Source: Sutcliffiella horikoshii (GTDB lineage Bacteria > Bacillota > Bacilli > Bacillales > Bacillaceae_I). From it: DNA of 64,000 nucleotides. Below, one piece after another: positions 1-9,041 of this stretch. Position numbers and translations under genes: made by a program. The stretch lies in contig NZ_CP082918.1 of NCBI RefSeq assembly GCF_019931755.1, positions 1,344,001-1,408,000 on the forward strand. Direction: 5' to 3'. Positions within the stretch are counted from its first letter, which is position 1; every line of letters starts with the position of its first letter. The notes beneath the pieces were generated by a model. It was not told the origin of the DNA. It ran no database searches and saw nothing but the letters and a program-made list of their open reading frames with translations.

Positions 1-1738
1 ACAACCTCGAATCAATTTCTTCCATCACATCATATGTAGCATCAAGTGAGCTCCCGTCAGGTAAGCGTACAGTCATGGAAATGAAACTTTGATCCTGCTG
101 AGGCAAGAATTCTTTTCCGATAAAAGGGATACCAATTAACGAAATTAAAAACAAAATGACAATGGAGGTTACGGTCTTTTTCGGATTTCTCAATACTTTT
201 TCCAAAATAGAACGATACCAATTGGTGAATCCCGTAAACCTCTCTTCGAAACGAGATGTGTTTGTATTTACTTTTAATAGTAGAGACGAGAATAATGGAA
301 CAATAATCAATGCTGTGAACAAAGAAGCTAGCAATGAGAATGAAACGACAAGGGCTAGTGGCTTAAATAATTGTGCAGCCAAACCGTCCACAAATACGAT
401 AGGTAAGAAAACAATTACGGTCGTTAAAGTGGAAGCAATGATGGCAGGGCCGACTTCGCTTGTTCCTTCAATTGCCGCATCTTTCATGGAATAACCTTTT
501 TGTCGTAAACGATAGATATTTTCCAAAATGACAATGGCGTTATCGACCATCATCCCGATTCCTAGCGCAAGTCCCCCTAATGTCAGCAGGTTTAACGTTT
601 GTCCGCTGAAGTACATAAAGATAAAGGTAGCTACAATGGAAACAGGGATAGAAAATAAAATGATAAGTGTACTGCGGATGTTTCGTAAAAAGAAGAACAG
701 GACCAGTGCAGCCAACAAACTACCAGCAATCATGTTGGTGGTCACGGCGCGAATGGATTGTTCGATAAATTGACTTTGGTCAAATATCGGTTTTATTTCG
801 ACGCCTTCTGGCAAGTTGCTTCTTATTTCCTCTAGCTTCTTTTCAATATCATTTGCCACAGTCACTGTGTTGCTTCCGGACTGTTTTAAAATAGACATCC
901 CGACAGCTGGTTCTCCATTCAGGTAACTTAGTTGGGTAGTCGGTTGAAGGGTTTCTTTTACTTCACCGAGCTGGTCAAGCTGAATGACACCTTTGGGAGT
1001 AGGAATCGGAAGCGTTTGTATGTCATAAATGGAGGCATATTCTCCGGTAATTCTTATGGGCAGGTTTTGATTTTGATCGGTCAGAGAACCACCAGGCAGG
1101 TTTAAGTTTTCGGCAGCGATAACTTGTTGTAATTGATCAATTGATACCTCAAAGGAAGATAGAGCGTTTGGATCCAACGTTATCCGTACTTCGTTTTCTG
1201 CTCCGCCTTCAACTGAAATGGACGCAATTCCATCCACACTGCTTAATTGGGGTTCAATATCTTGTTCAGCCAACTGCTTTGCTTTGGTCATCTCCCCTGA
1301 TGGGTCTGTAATGGCAAGCTGTACAATTGGAAGATCACTTGGATTGAAGCGGAGAACCCTTGGCAAATTGGCACCTGAAGGAAGAAAATCTCGAACGGAA
1401 TCAATCCGCTCCCTCATATCCAAGGAGGCGAAATCCATATTCGTCCCCCAGGTGAAGGACACGAGAACAAGCGAGCCTCCTGTTCGAGAAATGGAGGTAA
1501 CTGATTCCACATTCGGCAACGTGCTCATTGCATCCTCAAGTGGGGAAGATATCAAGTTCTCTATTTCTTCAGGACCAGCGCCCTCATAGGTGGTGGTTAC
1601 CGCTACAATCGGAAAAGTTAATTCAGGAAACAAGTCCACCGGCATACCGCGCATGCTGACGGCGCCAAGTATTAACATAAGTATAATCACCATTGACATC
1701 GCAATGGGACGTAATACAGAAAGCTTCGCAATTTTCAT
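1..1738 (-). CDS. RND-family efflux transporter (AcrB/SwrC type), C-terminus outside window
   Basis: Inner-membrane resistance-nodulation-division transporter that probably exports hydrophobic drugs, surfactants or lipopeptides using the proton gradient. The ATG at 1736-1738 opens a frame (MKIAKLSVLRPIAMSM) that runs off the left edge, so about 579 of the usual ~1,030 residues are visible. A first membrane helix near residues 7-29 precedes a long extracytoplasmic loop, followed from about residue 330 by a run of membrane helices with the RND signature GMMVDNAIVILEN. The adaptor gene lies immediately upstream, 9 nt away, so the two form an operon. B. subtilis SwrC/YerP is the closest kind of relative I know. 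The substrate is not evident from sequence. Confidence 0.93.
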   Translation of the reverse strand, partial: MKIAKLSVLRPIAMSMVIILMLILGAVSMRGMPVDLFPELTFPIVAVTTTYEGAGPEEIENLISSPLEDAMSTLPNVESVTSISRTGGSLVLVSFTWGTNMDFASLDMRERIDSVRDFLPSGANLPRVLRFNPSDLPIVQLAITDPSGEMTKAKQLAEQDIEPQLSSVDGIASISVEGGAENEVRITLDPNALSSFEVSIDQLQQVIAAENLNLPGGSLTDQNQNLPIRITGEYASIYDIQTLPIPTPKGVIQLDQLGEVKETLQPTTQLSYLNGEPAVGMSILKQSGSNTVTVANDIEKKLEEIRSNLPEGVEIKPIFDQSQFIEQSIRAVTTNMIAGSLLAALVLFFFLRNIRSTLIILFSIPVSIVATFIFMYFSGQTLNLLTLGGLALGIGMMVDNAIVILENIYRLRQKGYSMKDAAIEGTSEVGPAIIASTLTTVIVFLPIVFVDGLAAQLFKPLALVVSFSLLASLFTALIIVPLFSSLLLKVNTNTSRFEERFTGFTNWYRSILEKVLRNPKKTVTSIVILFLISLIGIPFIGKEFLPQQDQSFISMTVRLPDGSSLDATYDVMEEIDSRL

Positions 1739-1747
1739 CTAATAGGT

Positions 1748-2968
1748 TCACTCACTTTGTTCAGTTATTTCTGCACCGTCTTTTAATCTTTCTTTTCCGT
1801 TTACGGCTACTTTCTGGCCTTTAGAAACTCCTTCAATAATCTGCATAAATTCATTGTCACGGAATCCGGTTTGAACATCTTGTCTTACCGCTTTATTCTC
1901 TTCAATGACATATACATATGGATTTTCCTCTTCATATAAAATGGCGTCCATAGGTACGACAGTTTGAGCTTCAAGGTTATCAACCGCTACAAATGCAGTA
2001 GCTCTCATTCCGCCTTTGATCGCTAATTCTGTATTGCTGACTGGAATGGTGACGGAAAACATATTTGTCTGCTGGTTGACTGTTGGAGAGACTGTCTCAA
2101 TTTTGGATTCAAACGAATCTGCCAATCCCTCAAAGGAAATGGTCGCATCTTGCCCAGCTTTTAATTTACTTACTTGATAACTATTTACTTGGAAGGTTGC
2201 TGCTATATTGTCTAACTGTATAATCGTTCCAATTGGAACATTAGGAGAAGCAATGCCATCGTTGACTACATTTAATTCAGAAACTATTCCATCAATCGGG
2301 CTTGTAATCGAAGTGGCATCTGCCATTTGCTGTGCTTGCTTCAGACCTTGTCTAGCCTGATTTAGTTGAGCTTCCACTTCCATGGTGTTGAAGGTGGGCA
2401 TTTGTTGGACTTGGCTGGCAGCAGTCGCAAGTTGTGCCTGTTTGACCATCACATCCACTGTGCTTTGAACCAAATCAAGCGAAGTAACAGCTCCTGTGTC
2501 AACGCCATCCAAAAGAGCCTGAGATTTTTCTAAACTTTGGTTTAATTCTTCCTGCAACTTGGGTATAGCAGAAATAGAGGCCTGACTTTCAGCTGCCTCT
2601 TGCATTTCTTTCATTTTTGAAAGGGCATTTTCTAGCTCTGTTACTGCACTCTGAGCTTGAGTAACTTGTTCGGTTGCAGCTTCAGAATCCAATGAAACAA
2701 TTAAATCGCCCTTTTTTACTATATCTCCAATTTTCACATGAACAGATTCAACGGTAAGGGGGGAGGTAGTTAGGAGTGGTACTTGTGTTTCCGGTACAGC
2801 CAGTCCGACCAATTCGATCGTATTGCTGATGTTTTTTTCCGTAACTTCAGCGATCGTAACAGGAATTTTATTGGACTCTGTATTCTGGCTTGTAATCTCT
2901 TTTTGACTGCAAGCAGTTGAAATTAAGAGTACGAACATGGCAGGAAGCAGCCAATATTTTTTCAACAT
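1748..2968 (-). CDS. RND efflux periplasmic-adaptor-like (MFP) lipoprotein
   Basis: Membrane-fusion adaptor partner of the RND pump encoded just downstream. The N-terminus is a lipoprotein signal with lipobox LISTAC and Cys20 as the lipidation site, so in this Gram-positive cell the protein should sit on the outer face of the membrane. A biotinyl-lipoyl-like half (about residues 60-95, VKIGDIVKKGDLIVSLD) is followed by a long alpha-helical hairpin (about 100-215), the second half of the lipoyl domain (about 220-250, ITSPIDGIVSEL) and beta-barrel and membrane-proximal domains, the HlyD/AcrA order. Length (406 residues) is normal for the family. It is probably the first gene of the two-gene operon, with its promoter in the 2970-3190 gap. 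Confidence 0.92.
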   Translation of the reverse strand: MLKKYWLLPAMFVLLISTACSQKEITSQNTESNKIPVTIAEVTEKNISNTIELVGLAVPETQVPLLTTSPLTVESVHVKIGDIVKKGDLIVSLDSEAATEQVTQAQSAVTELENALSKMKEMQEAAESQASISAIPKLQEELNQSLEKSQALLDGVDTGAVTSLDLVQSTVDVMVKQAQLATAASQVQQMPTFNTMEVEAQLNQARQGLKQAQQMADATSITSPIDGIVSELNVVNDGIASPNVPIGTIIQLDNIAATFQVNSYQVSKLKAGQDATISFEGLADSFESKIETVSPTVNQQTNMFSVTIPVSNTELAIKGGMRATAFVAVDNLEAQTVVPMDAILYEEENPYVYVIEENKAVRQDVQTGFRDNEFMQIIEGVSKGQKVAVNGKERLKDGAEITEQSE

Positions 2969-3201
2969 ATATCACCTCATACTTATCTTGTCTAATTATA
3001 AAACTAACATGTATTACAAACCCTTACAAATCCTAACTATCAAAGGGCTATTGAAACAATAAAATTGTTACTACTTTGTGAACATATAAAAAAATAATGA
3101 GAACTAATTTCATTTATATGAAACCTTCAAGCACAACCAAACGTCTGAATAGATGTAAGCCAAGTAGTAAGTAAAATTATTTAAACTGATTATAAGATTT
3201 C

Positions 3202-3333
3202 CCCTTTAGATTGTAGTGCAAGGTGTGAGACTCCTGAGGGAGATAGCGGTAGCTTGAGACCCCACAGGCGAAGCCGAGGAGGCTCAAGCACCGCCCCTAG
3301 GAAAGCGAACACCTGGAACGGAAATCTAAAGGG
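3202..3333 (+). repeat. Structured intergenic repeat, copy 1
   Basis: GC-rich element containing the blocks GAGACTCC, GAGACCCC, GAGGAGGCTCAAGC and GGAAAGCGA. It is bounded by the inverted arms CCCTTTAGATT and AATCTAAAGGG, so the whole unit can fold as one long branched hairpin. Five further copies lie at 3995, 39217, 45746, 46755 and 52570. The open frames across it are by-products of the repeat. I recall similar elements in many Bacillaceae genomes; function unknown. Confidence 0.85.
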
Positions 3334-3534
3334 CGTTAATGTAAAAAGAAAATTTGAACATGCTGTGACAACTTGTCCGACTTTTAAAATACTATACCTT
3401 TTCAGTCGGAAATCGTGTATAATAAACAATAGAGATTACTTCTTTAGAGTAATTTCAAATTGAGAGCGATTCACAATTAGAAACGTTCAGCATGTTCTTT
3501 CGAATAATACTAGATAAAAAGGAGAGGAAAGTTC

Positions 3535-3933
3535 ATGGTAACCCTATATACATCTCCAAGTTGTACTTCTTGTCGTAAAGCAAAAAATTGGTTAGAAGAA
3601 CATAACATTCCATATACAGAAAGAAATATTTTCTCTGAGTCCTTATCAATCGATGAGATCAAAGAGATTTTACGAATGACGGAAGACGGAACAGATGAGA
3701 TCATCTCAACTAGATCTAAAATCTTCCAAAAACTGAATATAAATGTGGAAGCAATGCCACTTCAAGAATTATATTCCGTTATTAAAGAACACCCTGGTCT
3801 ATTAAGAAGACCTATCATCATAGACGAAAAACGACTACAAGTAGGGTACAACGAAGATGAGATTCGTCGATTCTTACCAAGAAAAGTAAGAACCTTCCAA
3901 TTAAGAGAAGCACAACGATTAGTTAACAGCTAA
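3535..3933 (+). CDS. spx: Spx, RNA polymerase-binding redox/thiol stress regulator
   Basis: Spx binds the alpha C-terminal domain of RNA polymerase and turns on thiol-homeostasis genes under disulfide stress while blocking activator-dependent transcription. The 132-residue product has the ArsC-like fold and the redox switch C10-T-S-C13 in the first beta-alpha turn, and matches the family in length and along its whole sequence (RRPIIID, the [12 protein letters not shown] tail). The ATG follows AAGGAGAGG at a normal distance. MecA downstream and SpxH (11558-12430) are the adaptors that deliver proteins, Spx among them for SpxH, to Clp proteases, so the regulator and its turnover machinery share this block. 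Transcription ends at a strong terminator at 3942. Confidence 0.98.
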   Translation: MVTLYTSPSCTSCRKAKNWLEEHNIPYTERNIFSESLSIDEIKEILRMTEDGTDEIISTRSKIFQKLNINVEAMPLQELYSVIKEHPGLLRRPIIIDEKRLQVGYNEDEIRRFLPRKVRTFQLREAQRLVNS

Positions 3934-3941
3934 TAAACAAC

Positions 3942-3981
3942 AAAACTTCTACATGCCTCATCGCATGTAGAAGTTTTTTTA
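3942..3981 (+). terminator. Terminator of spx
   Basis: Stem AACTTCTACATGC / GCATGTAGAAGTT with a six-base loop and a run of eight T immediately after the stem. Confidence 0.93.
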
Positions 3982-3994
3982 TCCCTATATTCTC

Positions 3995-4125
3995 CTTATT
4001 GATTGAAGTGCAAGGTGTGAGACTCCAGCGGGGGAGTAACGGTTGGTTGAGACCCCACAGGCGAAGCCGAGGAGGCTCAAGCATCGTCCCGCGGAAAGCG
4101 AGCACCTGGAACGGAAATCAATAAG
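3995..4125 (+). repeat. Structured intergenic repeat, copy 2
   Basis: Second copy in the same orientation as copy 1, with the same core blocks but different outer arms (CTTATTGATT / AATCAATAAG). Arms differ from copy 1 yet still pair with each other. Confidence 0.85.
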
Positions 4126-4147
4126 CGTAAAAGCAACAACCTTTTCA

Positions 4148-4807
4148 TCAGATCTTTTGTAACTGTCTTTTATACAGTCCTGTAAAAACCAACATACCTA
4201 GTATTAGCACATATGGAAAATACGCCTGCCACTCACCGGCAGGAAGCATAACAGCGACCCTAGGTTCAAAAATAATCATCTTTCCGGCCGTATAGCACAA
4301 TATGCTTGCTCCAAAATAGATAATTATAGGATATTTCTCCATTGCCACTAATATAATTTTACTCCCCCATATAATTATTGGTATGGAAAATACCAGGCCA
4401 ATGATCACCAAATAAAAATTACCATGTGCAGCACCTGCTACAGCCATAACATTGTCTATTCCCATAACGATATCGGCAATCACAATTGTTTTAATAGCAG
4501 CACCAAGGGAGTGCTTGCCCTCAACAATTGTTTCGTTTCCTTGTTCGAGGATTAAATGTGCTGCTATGTAAACCAATAATACCCCTCCGATAAACTGAAG
4601 GAACGGAATAGCCAAGAGATAGACGGCACAGATGGTGAGTAAAATTCTGCATACAATTGCCAGAAGTGTACCGATTATGATTGCTTTGTTACGATGCCGC
4701 TCTGGAAGATTGCGACATGCCAGTGCTATCACAATGGCATTATCTCCACCGAGCACAATATCGATGCCAATGATGATTAGTATGGAAGTTATCAGTTCCA
4801 GCTCCAC
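4148..4807 (-). CDS. yjbE: TerC-family membrane protein YjbE
   Basis: Integral membrane protein of the TerC family, whose Bacillus members YceF and YkoY are linked to manganese export. The 219 residues form about seven membrane helices with the two inverted acidic signatures typical of the fold, GIDIVLGGDNAIVIAL near the N-terminus and ADIVMGIDNVMAVAG in the middle, whose Asp residues are the likely metal ligands. Position next to spx matches B. subtilis yjbE. No yybP-ykoY type leader was recognisable upstream, so manganese control cannot be claimed from sequence. The ATG has only a weak ribosome site nearby. Confidence 0.9.
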   Translation of the reverse strand: MELELITSILIIIGIDIVLGGDNAIVIALACRNLPERHRNKAIIIGTLLAIVCRILLTICAVYLLAIPFLQFIGGVLLVYIAAHLILEQGNETIVEGKHSLGAAIKTIVIADIVMGIDNVMAVAGAAHGNFYLVIIGLVFSIPIIIWGSKIILVAMEKYPIIIYFGASILCYTAGKMIIFEPRVAVMLPAGEWQAYFPYVLILGMLVFTGLYKRQLQKI

Positions 4808-5355
4808 TTTATCGCCCCTTCTTGTCCCAGTCCTCTATAAATATAGTGGTCAAGAAGTGAGATTATGCCTGAAAAAATAGTTGCAAGAGCAAGTCTGGGT
4901 GTTTTTAAAAAGGTAGGATAGGCATTTTAACGATTTTTGAAAATGTGAGCATTTTTGTTTCCATTCTTCCTTTTTTTATCATAAAATAAAAGTACAAGTA
5001 TCACTCTTGATAGTACAATGTTCTTTTTATATGCTGCGGTCATGGTCTAGCTTTGAAGGCTAGGTACTTGAGGTCACTACTCATCTCTAAACGGGGATGT
5101 AGAACAATCTATGTTTTGCTTAAATGGACCGGAACCAAACCGCATTTGCTCATCTTTGCATAGATTTTAGGTTTACTCGCTATGCTAAATGGATAAATTG
5201 TAACAATAAGGTATAAGAAATTTGTGGAGGGTCCCTTCCAAGGAAAGACGGAGGAAAATGAGAAGCGGACAATAAGAGACTGGCATTTCTCGTTTGAGAT
5301 TTGTTTGCAAGAGAGCACGCTTATCATTTACCGAATCAGAAGGGAGTTGTTAAGA
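4808..5355 (+). other. Long gene-free region ahead of mecA with two small hairpins
   Basis: About 550 bp between the divergent yjbE and mecA starts contain no convincing gene. Two small hairpins follow each other: CTAGC-TTTGAAG-GCTAG (5047-5063) and CATCTC-loop-GGGATG (5082-5099). I could not match them to a known riboswitch class. A second open stretch in frame with mecA (5224-5355) lacks a good start and is taken as leader. Confidence 0.4.
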
Positions 5356-6048
5356 ATGGAAATAGAACGTATTAATGATCATACGGTAAAGTTTTATATT
5401 TCATATGGTGATATAGAGGAACGTGGGTTTGACCGCGAAGAAATCTGGTATAACCGCGAGCGTAGTGAAGAACTATTCTGGGAAATGATGGATGAAGCCC
5501 ATGATGAAGAAGATTTCATGGTGGAAGGCCCGCTATGGATACAAGTTCAGGCCCTTGATAAGGGATTGGAGGTCATCGTCACCCGTGCTCAGTTATCTAA
5601 AGATGGCAAGAACTTCGAGGTACCTGTGTCAGAGGACAAGCGAATTGACATTCCAGTGGATGAACGAATAGAAGCGCTTCTTGATCAGCACTTTAATTCT
5701 TCAACGAAAACAGATGAAACAAAAGACGAAAAACTGGATGAGGAGAAAGACCTTCTGCAATTTATGGTCCGGTTTAGAGATCTCGAGTATATTATTTCTG
5801 CGAGTCACCGATTGCAGCACTTAGAAAATTTAAGCAACCATCTGTACTTTTACGAGAAAAGCTACTATTTATATGTTGATTTTTCAAGTGAGCATTATAC
5901 AGATGAAGAGATTGACAATGTACTAAGCGTGTTACTCGAGTATGGGGAAGAATCAGCCATCTCCATTCACCGTCTTCAAGAATATGGTTCGGAAGTTGCC
6001 AAGGACGATGCAATGAAGGAAATGACGAAGCATTTTCCTCTTAAATAA
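5356..6048 (+). CDS. mecA: MecA, adaptor of the ClpCP protease
   Basis: MecA binds substrates such as ComK and passes them to ClpC-ClpP, and is also needed to assemble the active ClpC hexamer. The frame is open from 5224, but the family N-terminus (MEIERINDHTVKFYISYGDIE) begins at 5356, preceded by AGGGAG, giving 230 residues as expected. An N-terminal substrate-binding half and a C-terminal ClpC-binding half (from about residue 130, LQFMVRFRDLEYIIS) are separated by an acidic, charged linker rich in Glu, Lys and Asp. It is monocistronic, with a terminator directly after the stop codon. Confidence 0.97.
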   Translation: MEIERINDHTVKFYISYGDIEERGFDREEIWYNRERSEELFWEMMDEAHDEEDFMVEGPLWIQVQALDKGLEVIVTRAQLSKDGKNFEVPVSEDKRIDIPVDERIEALLDQHFNSSTKTDETKDEKLDEEKDLLQFMVRFRDLEYIISASHRLQHLENLSNHLYFYEKSYYLYVDFSSEHYTDEEIDNVLSVLLEYGEESAISIHRLQEYGSEVAKDDAMKEMTKHFPLK

Positions 6049-6054
6049 TGTAAA

Positions 6055-6087
6055 GCCGATTTCACAATGTTGAAATCGGTTTTTTCC
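6055..6087 (+). terminator. Terminator of mecA
   Basis: Nine-bp stem CCGATTTCA / TGAAATCGG followed by six T. Confidence 0.9.
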
Positions 6088-6159
6088 AATTGAAATATTA
6101 TGATTATACATAAAGTAAGATTTTGCGTGTGCGTTTAGGATAGAGGAGAAGTGAGTCTG

Positions 6160-7677
6160 TTGAAAAATACCATTCGGGTTATTGTATTTATATTAGTAAT
6201 CGGTGCTGTTTTATTTGCAACCCAAGGCCTTTGGGAAGGCTGGTTGCTAGGATCCATTTCTATTTTTTTTACTATATCTGTCGTCTTTATAGCATTTTTA
6301 ATTTCTCTTGAAAATAGACACCCGACCAGAACGCTCACCTGGTTGGTCGTCTTAGGAAGTTTTCCCGTACTTGGATTTTTCTTTTATTTGATATTTGGCC
6401 GGAATGTCAGGAAGCGTAGGCTTTTTCAAAGGAAAGCCCTTCTGGATAAGGAAGTACTGGAAGAAGTGGAAGGAACCCCAGAGTATACGGAAGAAGACAT
6501 GCGCCTATTGGATGAAAGTAAGAAAGGGATTTTTCAACTTTCTCAGAATATCGGAAGGAGTCCTATCTCCTTTGATACGGAAACGGTAGTGTTGACTAAC
6601 GGAAATCAAACATTCACCAGGATTCTTGAGGAAATCAGCAAAGCAAAACACCATATTCATTTTGAATACTATATTGTAAGAGATGATGAAATAGGTACTC
6701 AAATCAAAGATCTATTGATTGAAAAAGCTAAAAGCGGTGTACAGGTACGATTTCTGTTTGATGCCGTGGGAAGCTTTCAATTGGGCAGTAAATACATAAA
6801 GGAACTCCGTGCGGCAGGAGTGGAAATCGTCTCTTTCTCACCTGTTAGGGTACCTGTATTTAATAACAAGATTAACTTCCGTAATCACCGTAAGATTATT
6901 GTGGTTGATGGGGATGTAGGCTTTGTTGGCGGGCTGAATATAGGGGATGAGTATCTGGGACGTGATGAGTATTTTGGTTTTTGGAGGGATACCCACCTCT
7001 ATGTTAGAGGAGAAGCAGTTAGGACGCTTCAGTTAATATTTCTGCAGGACTGGTATTATGCAACAGACGAATCTCTGCTTACCCCGAGCTATTTGACCCC
7101 AGCCTTAGCGAATGAAGACGGGAAAAAATATGGCGGAGTCCAAATGATTGCAGGAGGACCAGATCAGGAATGGGAGGTCATAAAGAGTCTATACTTTTCC
7201 ATGATCACTTCTGCCCGTAAATCCATCTGGATTGCCTCGCCATATTTTGTTCCTGATGATGATATTTTCACGGCACTGAAGGTGGCAGCGCTAAGTGGCC
7301 TTGATGTCCGCTTATTGGTGCCGAAACGTCCAGATAAACGAATCGTTTACTATGCTTCTAGGTCCTATTTTCCTGAAATGATGGATGCAGGTGTAAAGAT
7401 TTTTCAATACGAGAAAGGCTTCCTGCACAGTAAAGTGGTGGTTGTTGATGAACAGGTTGCTTCCATCGGAACTGCAAACATGGACATGAGGAGTTTCCAT
7501 TTAAATTTTGAAGTAAATGCTTTTCTTTATAATACCGAAAGTGTGATAACACTTGTTGAGGATTACGAGCAAGATTTACACGATGCGAAACCAATTGCGA
7601 AAGAGGTATTTGCCAATCGTCCTTTTTATCAGAAGGTGTTTGAATCGTTAGCAAGGTTAGCCTCCCCACTACTGTAA
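6160..7677 (+). CDS. cls: Cardiolipin synthase
   Basis: Membrane phospholipase D-superfamily enzyme that joins two phosphatidylglycerol molecules to make cardiolipin and glycerol. Two N-terminal membrane helices (about residues 5-50 and 55-80) precede two catalytic HKD motifs: NHRKIIVVDGDVGFVGG near residue 243 and HSKVVVVDEQVASIGTANMD near 425. Both are intact. The frame is open from a GTG at 6151, but AGAGGAG lies only two bases from that codon; the TTG at 6160 has normal spacing and is preferred, giving 505 residues. A strong terminator follows. Alone in its transcript, between mecA and coiA. Confidence 0.95.
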   Translation: MKNTIRVIVFILVIGAVLFATQGLWEGWLLGSISIFFTISVVFIAFLISLENRHPTRTLTWLVVLGSFPVLGFFFYLIFGRNVRKRRLFQRKALLDKEVLEEVEGTPEYTEEDMRLLDESKKGIFQLSQNIGRSPISFDTETVVLTNGNQTFTRILEEISKAKHHIHFEYYIVRDDEIGTQIKDLLIEKAKSGVQVRFLFDAVGSFQLGSKYIKELRAAGVEIVSFSPVRVPVFNNKINFRNHRKIIVVDGDVGFVGGLNIGDEYLGRDEYFGFWRDTHLYVRGEAVRTLQLIFLQDWYYATDESLLTPSYLTPALANEDGKKYGGVQMIAGGPDQEWEVIKSLYFSMITSARKSIWIASPYFVPDDDIFTALKVAALSGLDVRLLVPKRPDKRIVYYASRSYFPEMMDAGVKIFQYEKGFLHSKVVVVDEQVASIGTANMDMRSFHLNFEVNAFLYNTESVITLVEDYEQDLHDAKPIAKEVFANRPFYQKVFESLARLASPLL

Positions 7678-7708
7678 AAACCGGAGATATTCTTTCCGGT
7701 TTTTTTGT
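7678..7708 (+). terminator. Terminator of cls
   Basis: Stem AAACCGGA / TCCGGTTT with a nine-base loop and a T tract. Confidence 0.9.
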
Positions 7709-7784
7709 GGACTTTTGAAGGAAATTGTCTAAGTGTGGCGAATGGTATAGAGGTGTAAAAATATTTATCGAAAGGTGTGTTGGA

Positions 7785-8960
7785 ATGTTTGTTGCAAAAA
7801 GAAAAGACGGATCTTTTATTTCGTTACTGGATTGGAAGACCCGAGAAGAAGTTGAGCGCCTGACAAAAGGAGAGCAGTTTTTCTGTCCAGCTTGTCATCG
7901 CACTCTCCAGTTAAAACACGGCCAGGTTAAAAAAGTCCATTTTGCCCACATGAACGACTCCTGCAATGCCTCCTCAGAATCAGAAACCACCTACCATCTT
8001 GAAGGCAAGGCCAAGCTTTACGAAAGTCTCCTCCACTCATATGCCAACCCAAAACTAGAACATTACATCCCGAGCACAAATCAAAGAGCGGATGTTTACA
8101 TGGAAGCAGAGAATCAAAAGTTTGCGTTTGAGTTTCAATGTTCTTCTATATCAAAATCAGAGTTTAGTAAGAGGACGCAACTGTATGAAAGCTCACACAT
8201 CAAGCCAATATGGATCCTCGGAAAAGAAAAACTAGGAAACATACAATCACAAATGAAGTTTTCTCCTTTTCAATGGCAATTTCTCCAAAGACATACCCCA
8301 CGAAGTTCACCATACATCCTCAGTTTTTGTCCAAAGTCTACTCAATTTTATTATCTCTACCCATCTTTTTCTTTTAACACATCTACCACTTATATCTCAA
8401 CATTGACAAGCAAGGTTTGGATAGACAACCCAAACTTCACCCCACCAAAAGCATCTTGGAGAGAGCACTTTCTCCACTATAAAAAGAAATGGAGATATGT
8501 TTATTCACTCTATAAGCCGCACAATTATTTAAGAAAATACTGTTATGCTAAAATGAATATTCCTCTTTCGTTGTTTCCCGCAGAAATCGGTCTTCCTGTT
8601 CCTTCTTTCTACAGAATGCATACACCTGTCATTGAATGGCAAGCATGGCTCTATTTTGATTCTATCTTTCATACACCATTGCATTCCATTATTCATGTGC
8701 CGACCGTCATGCAAAACTTTAAACGTCGGATTAAAAATTCGCAAATAACAATAAGAGAGCTGCCACTTGTTAAGGCCGGTTCCTATGAGGATGCTATTGT
8801 GGAATATCTTAACGCCCTCGTTTTCATCGGGGCATTAAAACGGGAAACCCCTGTAGTTTATCGAAAAATAAAAAATGAACTGCCCTTTTCGTCCATAGAA
8901 GAGGCATGTAAACAAGATCGCATCGTATTGGAATACTTGTTGCATATCATACAATCTTAA
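7785..8960 (+). CDS. coiA: CoiA, competence-linked nuclease-like protein
   Basis: CoiA is needed for recombination of incoming single-stranded DNA during transformation in Streptococcus and is conserved in Bacillus. Translation is placed at the ATG at 7785 (MFVAKRKDGSFISL), which follows AAAGGTG and matches the family N-terminus; the frame is open 60 nt further upstream. It has an N-terminal zinc-ribbon-like motif CPAC...HFAHM (about residues 37-64) and a nuclease-like core with EHYIPSTNQRADVYM and FEFQCSSI (about 100-140), a D...ExQ pattern of the PD-(D/E)xK kind. At 391 residues the length is normal. It lies between cls and pepF as in B. subtilis, where coiA is ComK-dependent. Confidence 0.93.
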   Translation: MFVAKRKDGSFISLLDWKTREEVERLTKGEQFFCPACHRTLQLKHGQVKKVHFAHMNDSCNASSESETTYHLEGKAKLYESLLHSYANPKLEHYIPSTNQRADVYMEAENQKFAFEFQCSSISKSEFSKRTQLYESSHIKPIWILGKEKLGNIQSQMKFSPFQWQFLQRHTPRSSPYILSFCPKSTQFYYLYPSFSFNTSTTYISTLTSKVWIDNPNFTPPKASWREHFLHYKKKWRYVYSLYKPHNYLRKYCYAKMNIPLSLFPAEIGLPVPSFYRMHTPVIEWQAWLYFDSIFHTPLHSIIHVPTVMQNFKRRIKNSQITIRELPLVKAGSYEDAIVEYLNALVFIGALKRETPVVYRKIKNELPFSSIEEACKQDRIVLEYLLHIIQS

Positions 8961-9041
8961 GATTAATAAAACAAAAAAGGGAATAATAAAGACGTGTCGA
9001 ATAGTTTAAAGGATGCACTTTTTATTTTTAAAGGGGGTTAA

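Noticed and set aside
3190..3463. Open frames on both strands across repeat copy 1 (and similarly 3923-4105 in copy 2)
   Set aside because: They follow the repeat in both orientations and lack ribosome sites; the same low-quality peptides recur in each copy.
4808..4960. yybP-ykoY manganese riboswitch ahead of yjbE
   Set aside because: The conserved GGGGAGUA and CUCA elements could not be found on the minus strand.
5041..5099. tRNA-like anticodon arm (CTAGC-TTTGAAG-GCTAG) upstream of mecA
   Set aside because: No acceptor stem, T arm or GTTCNANNC motif can be placed around it.
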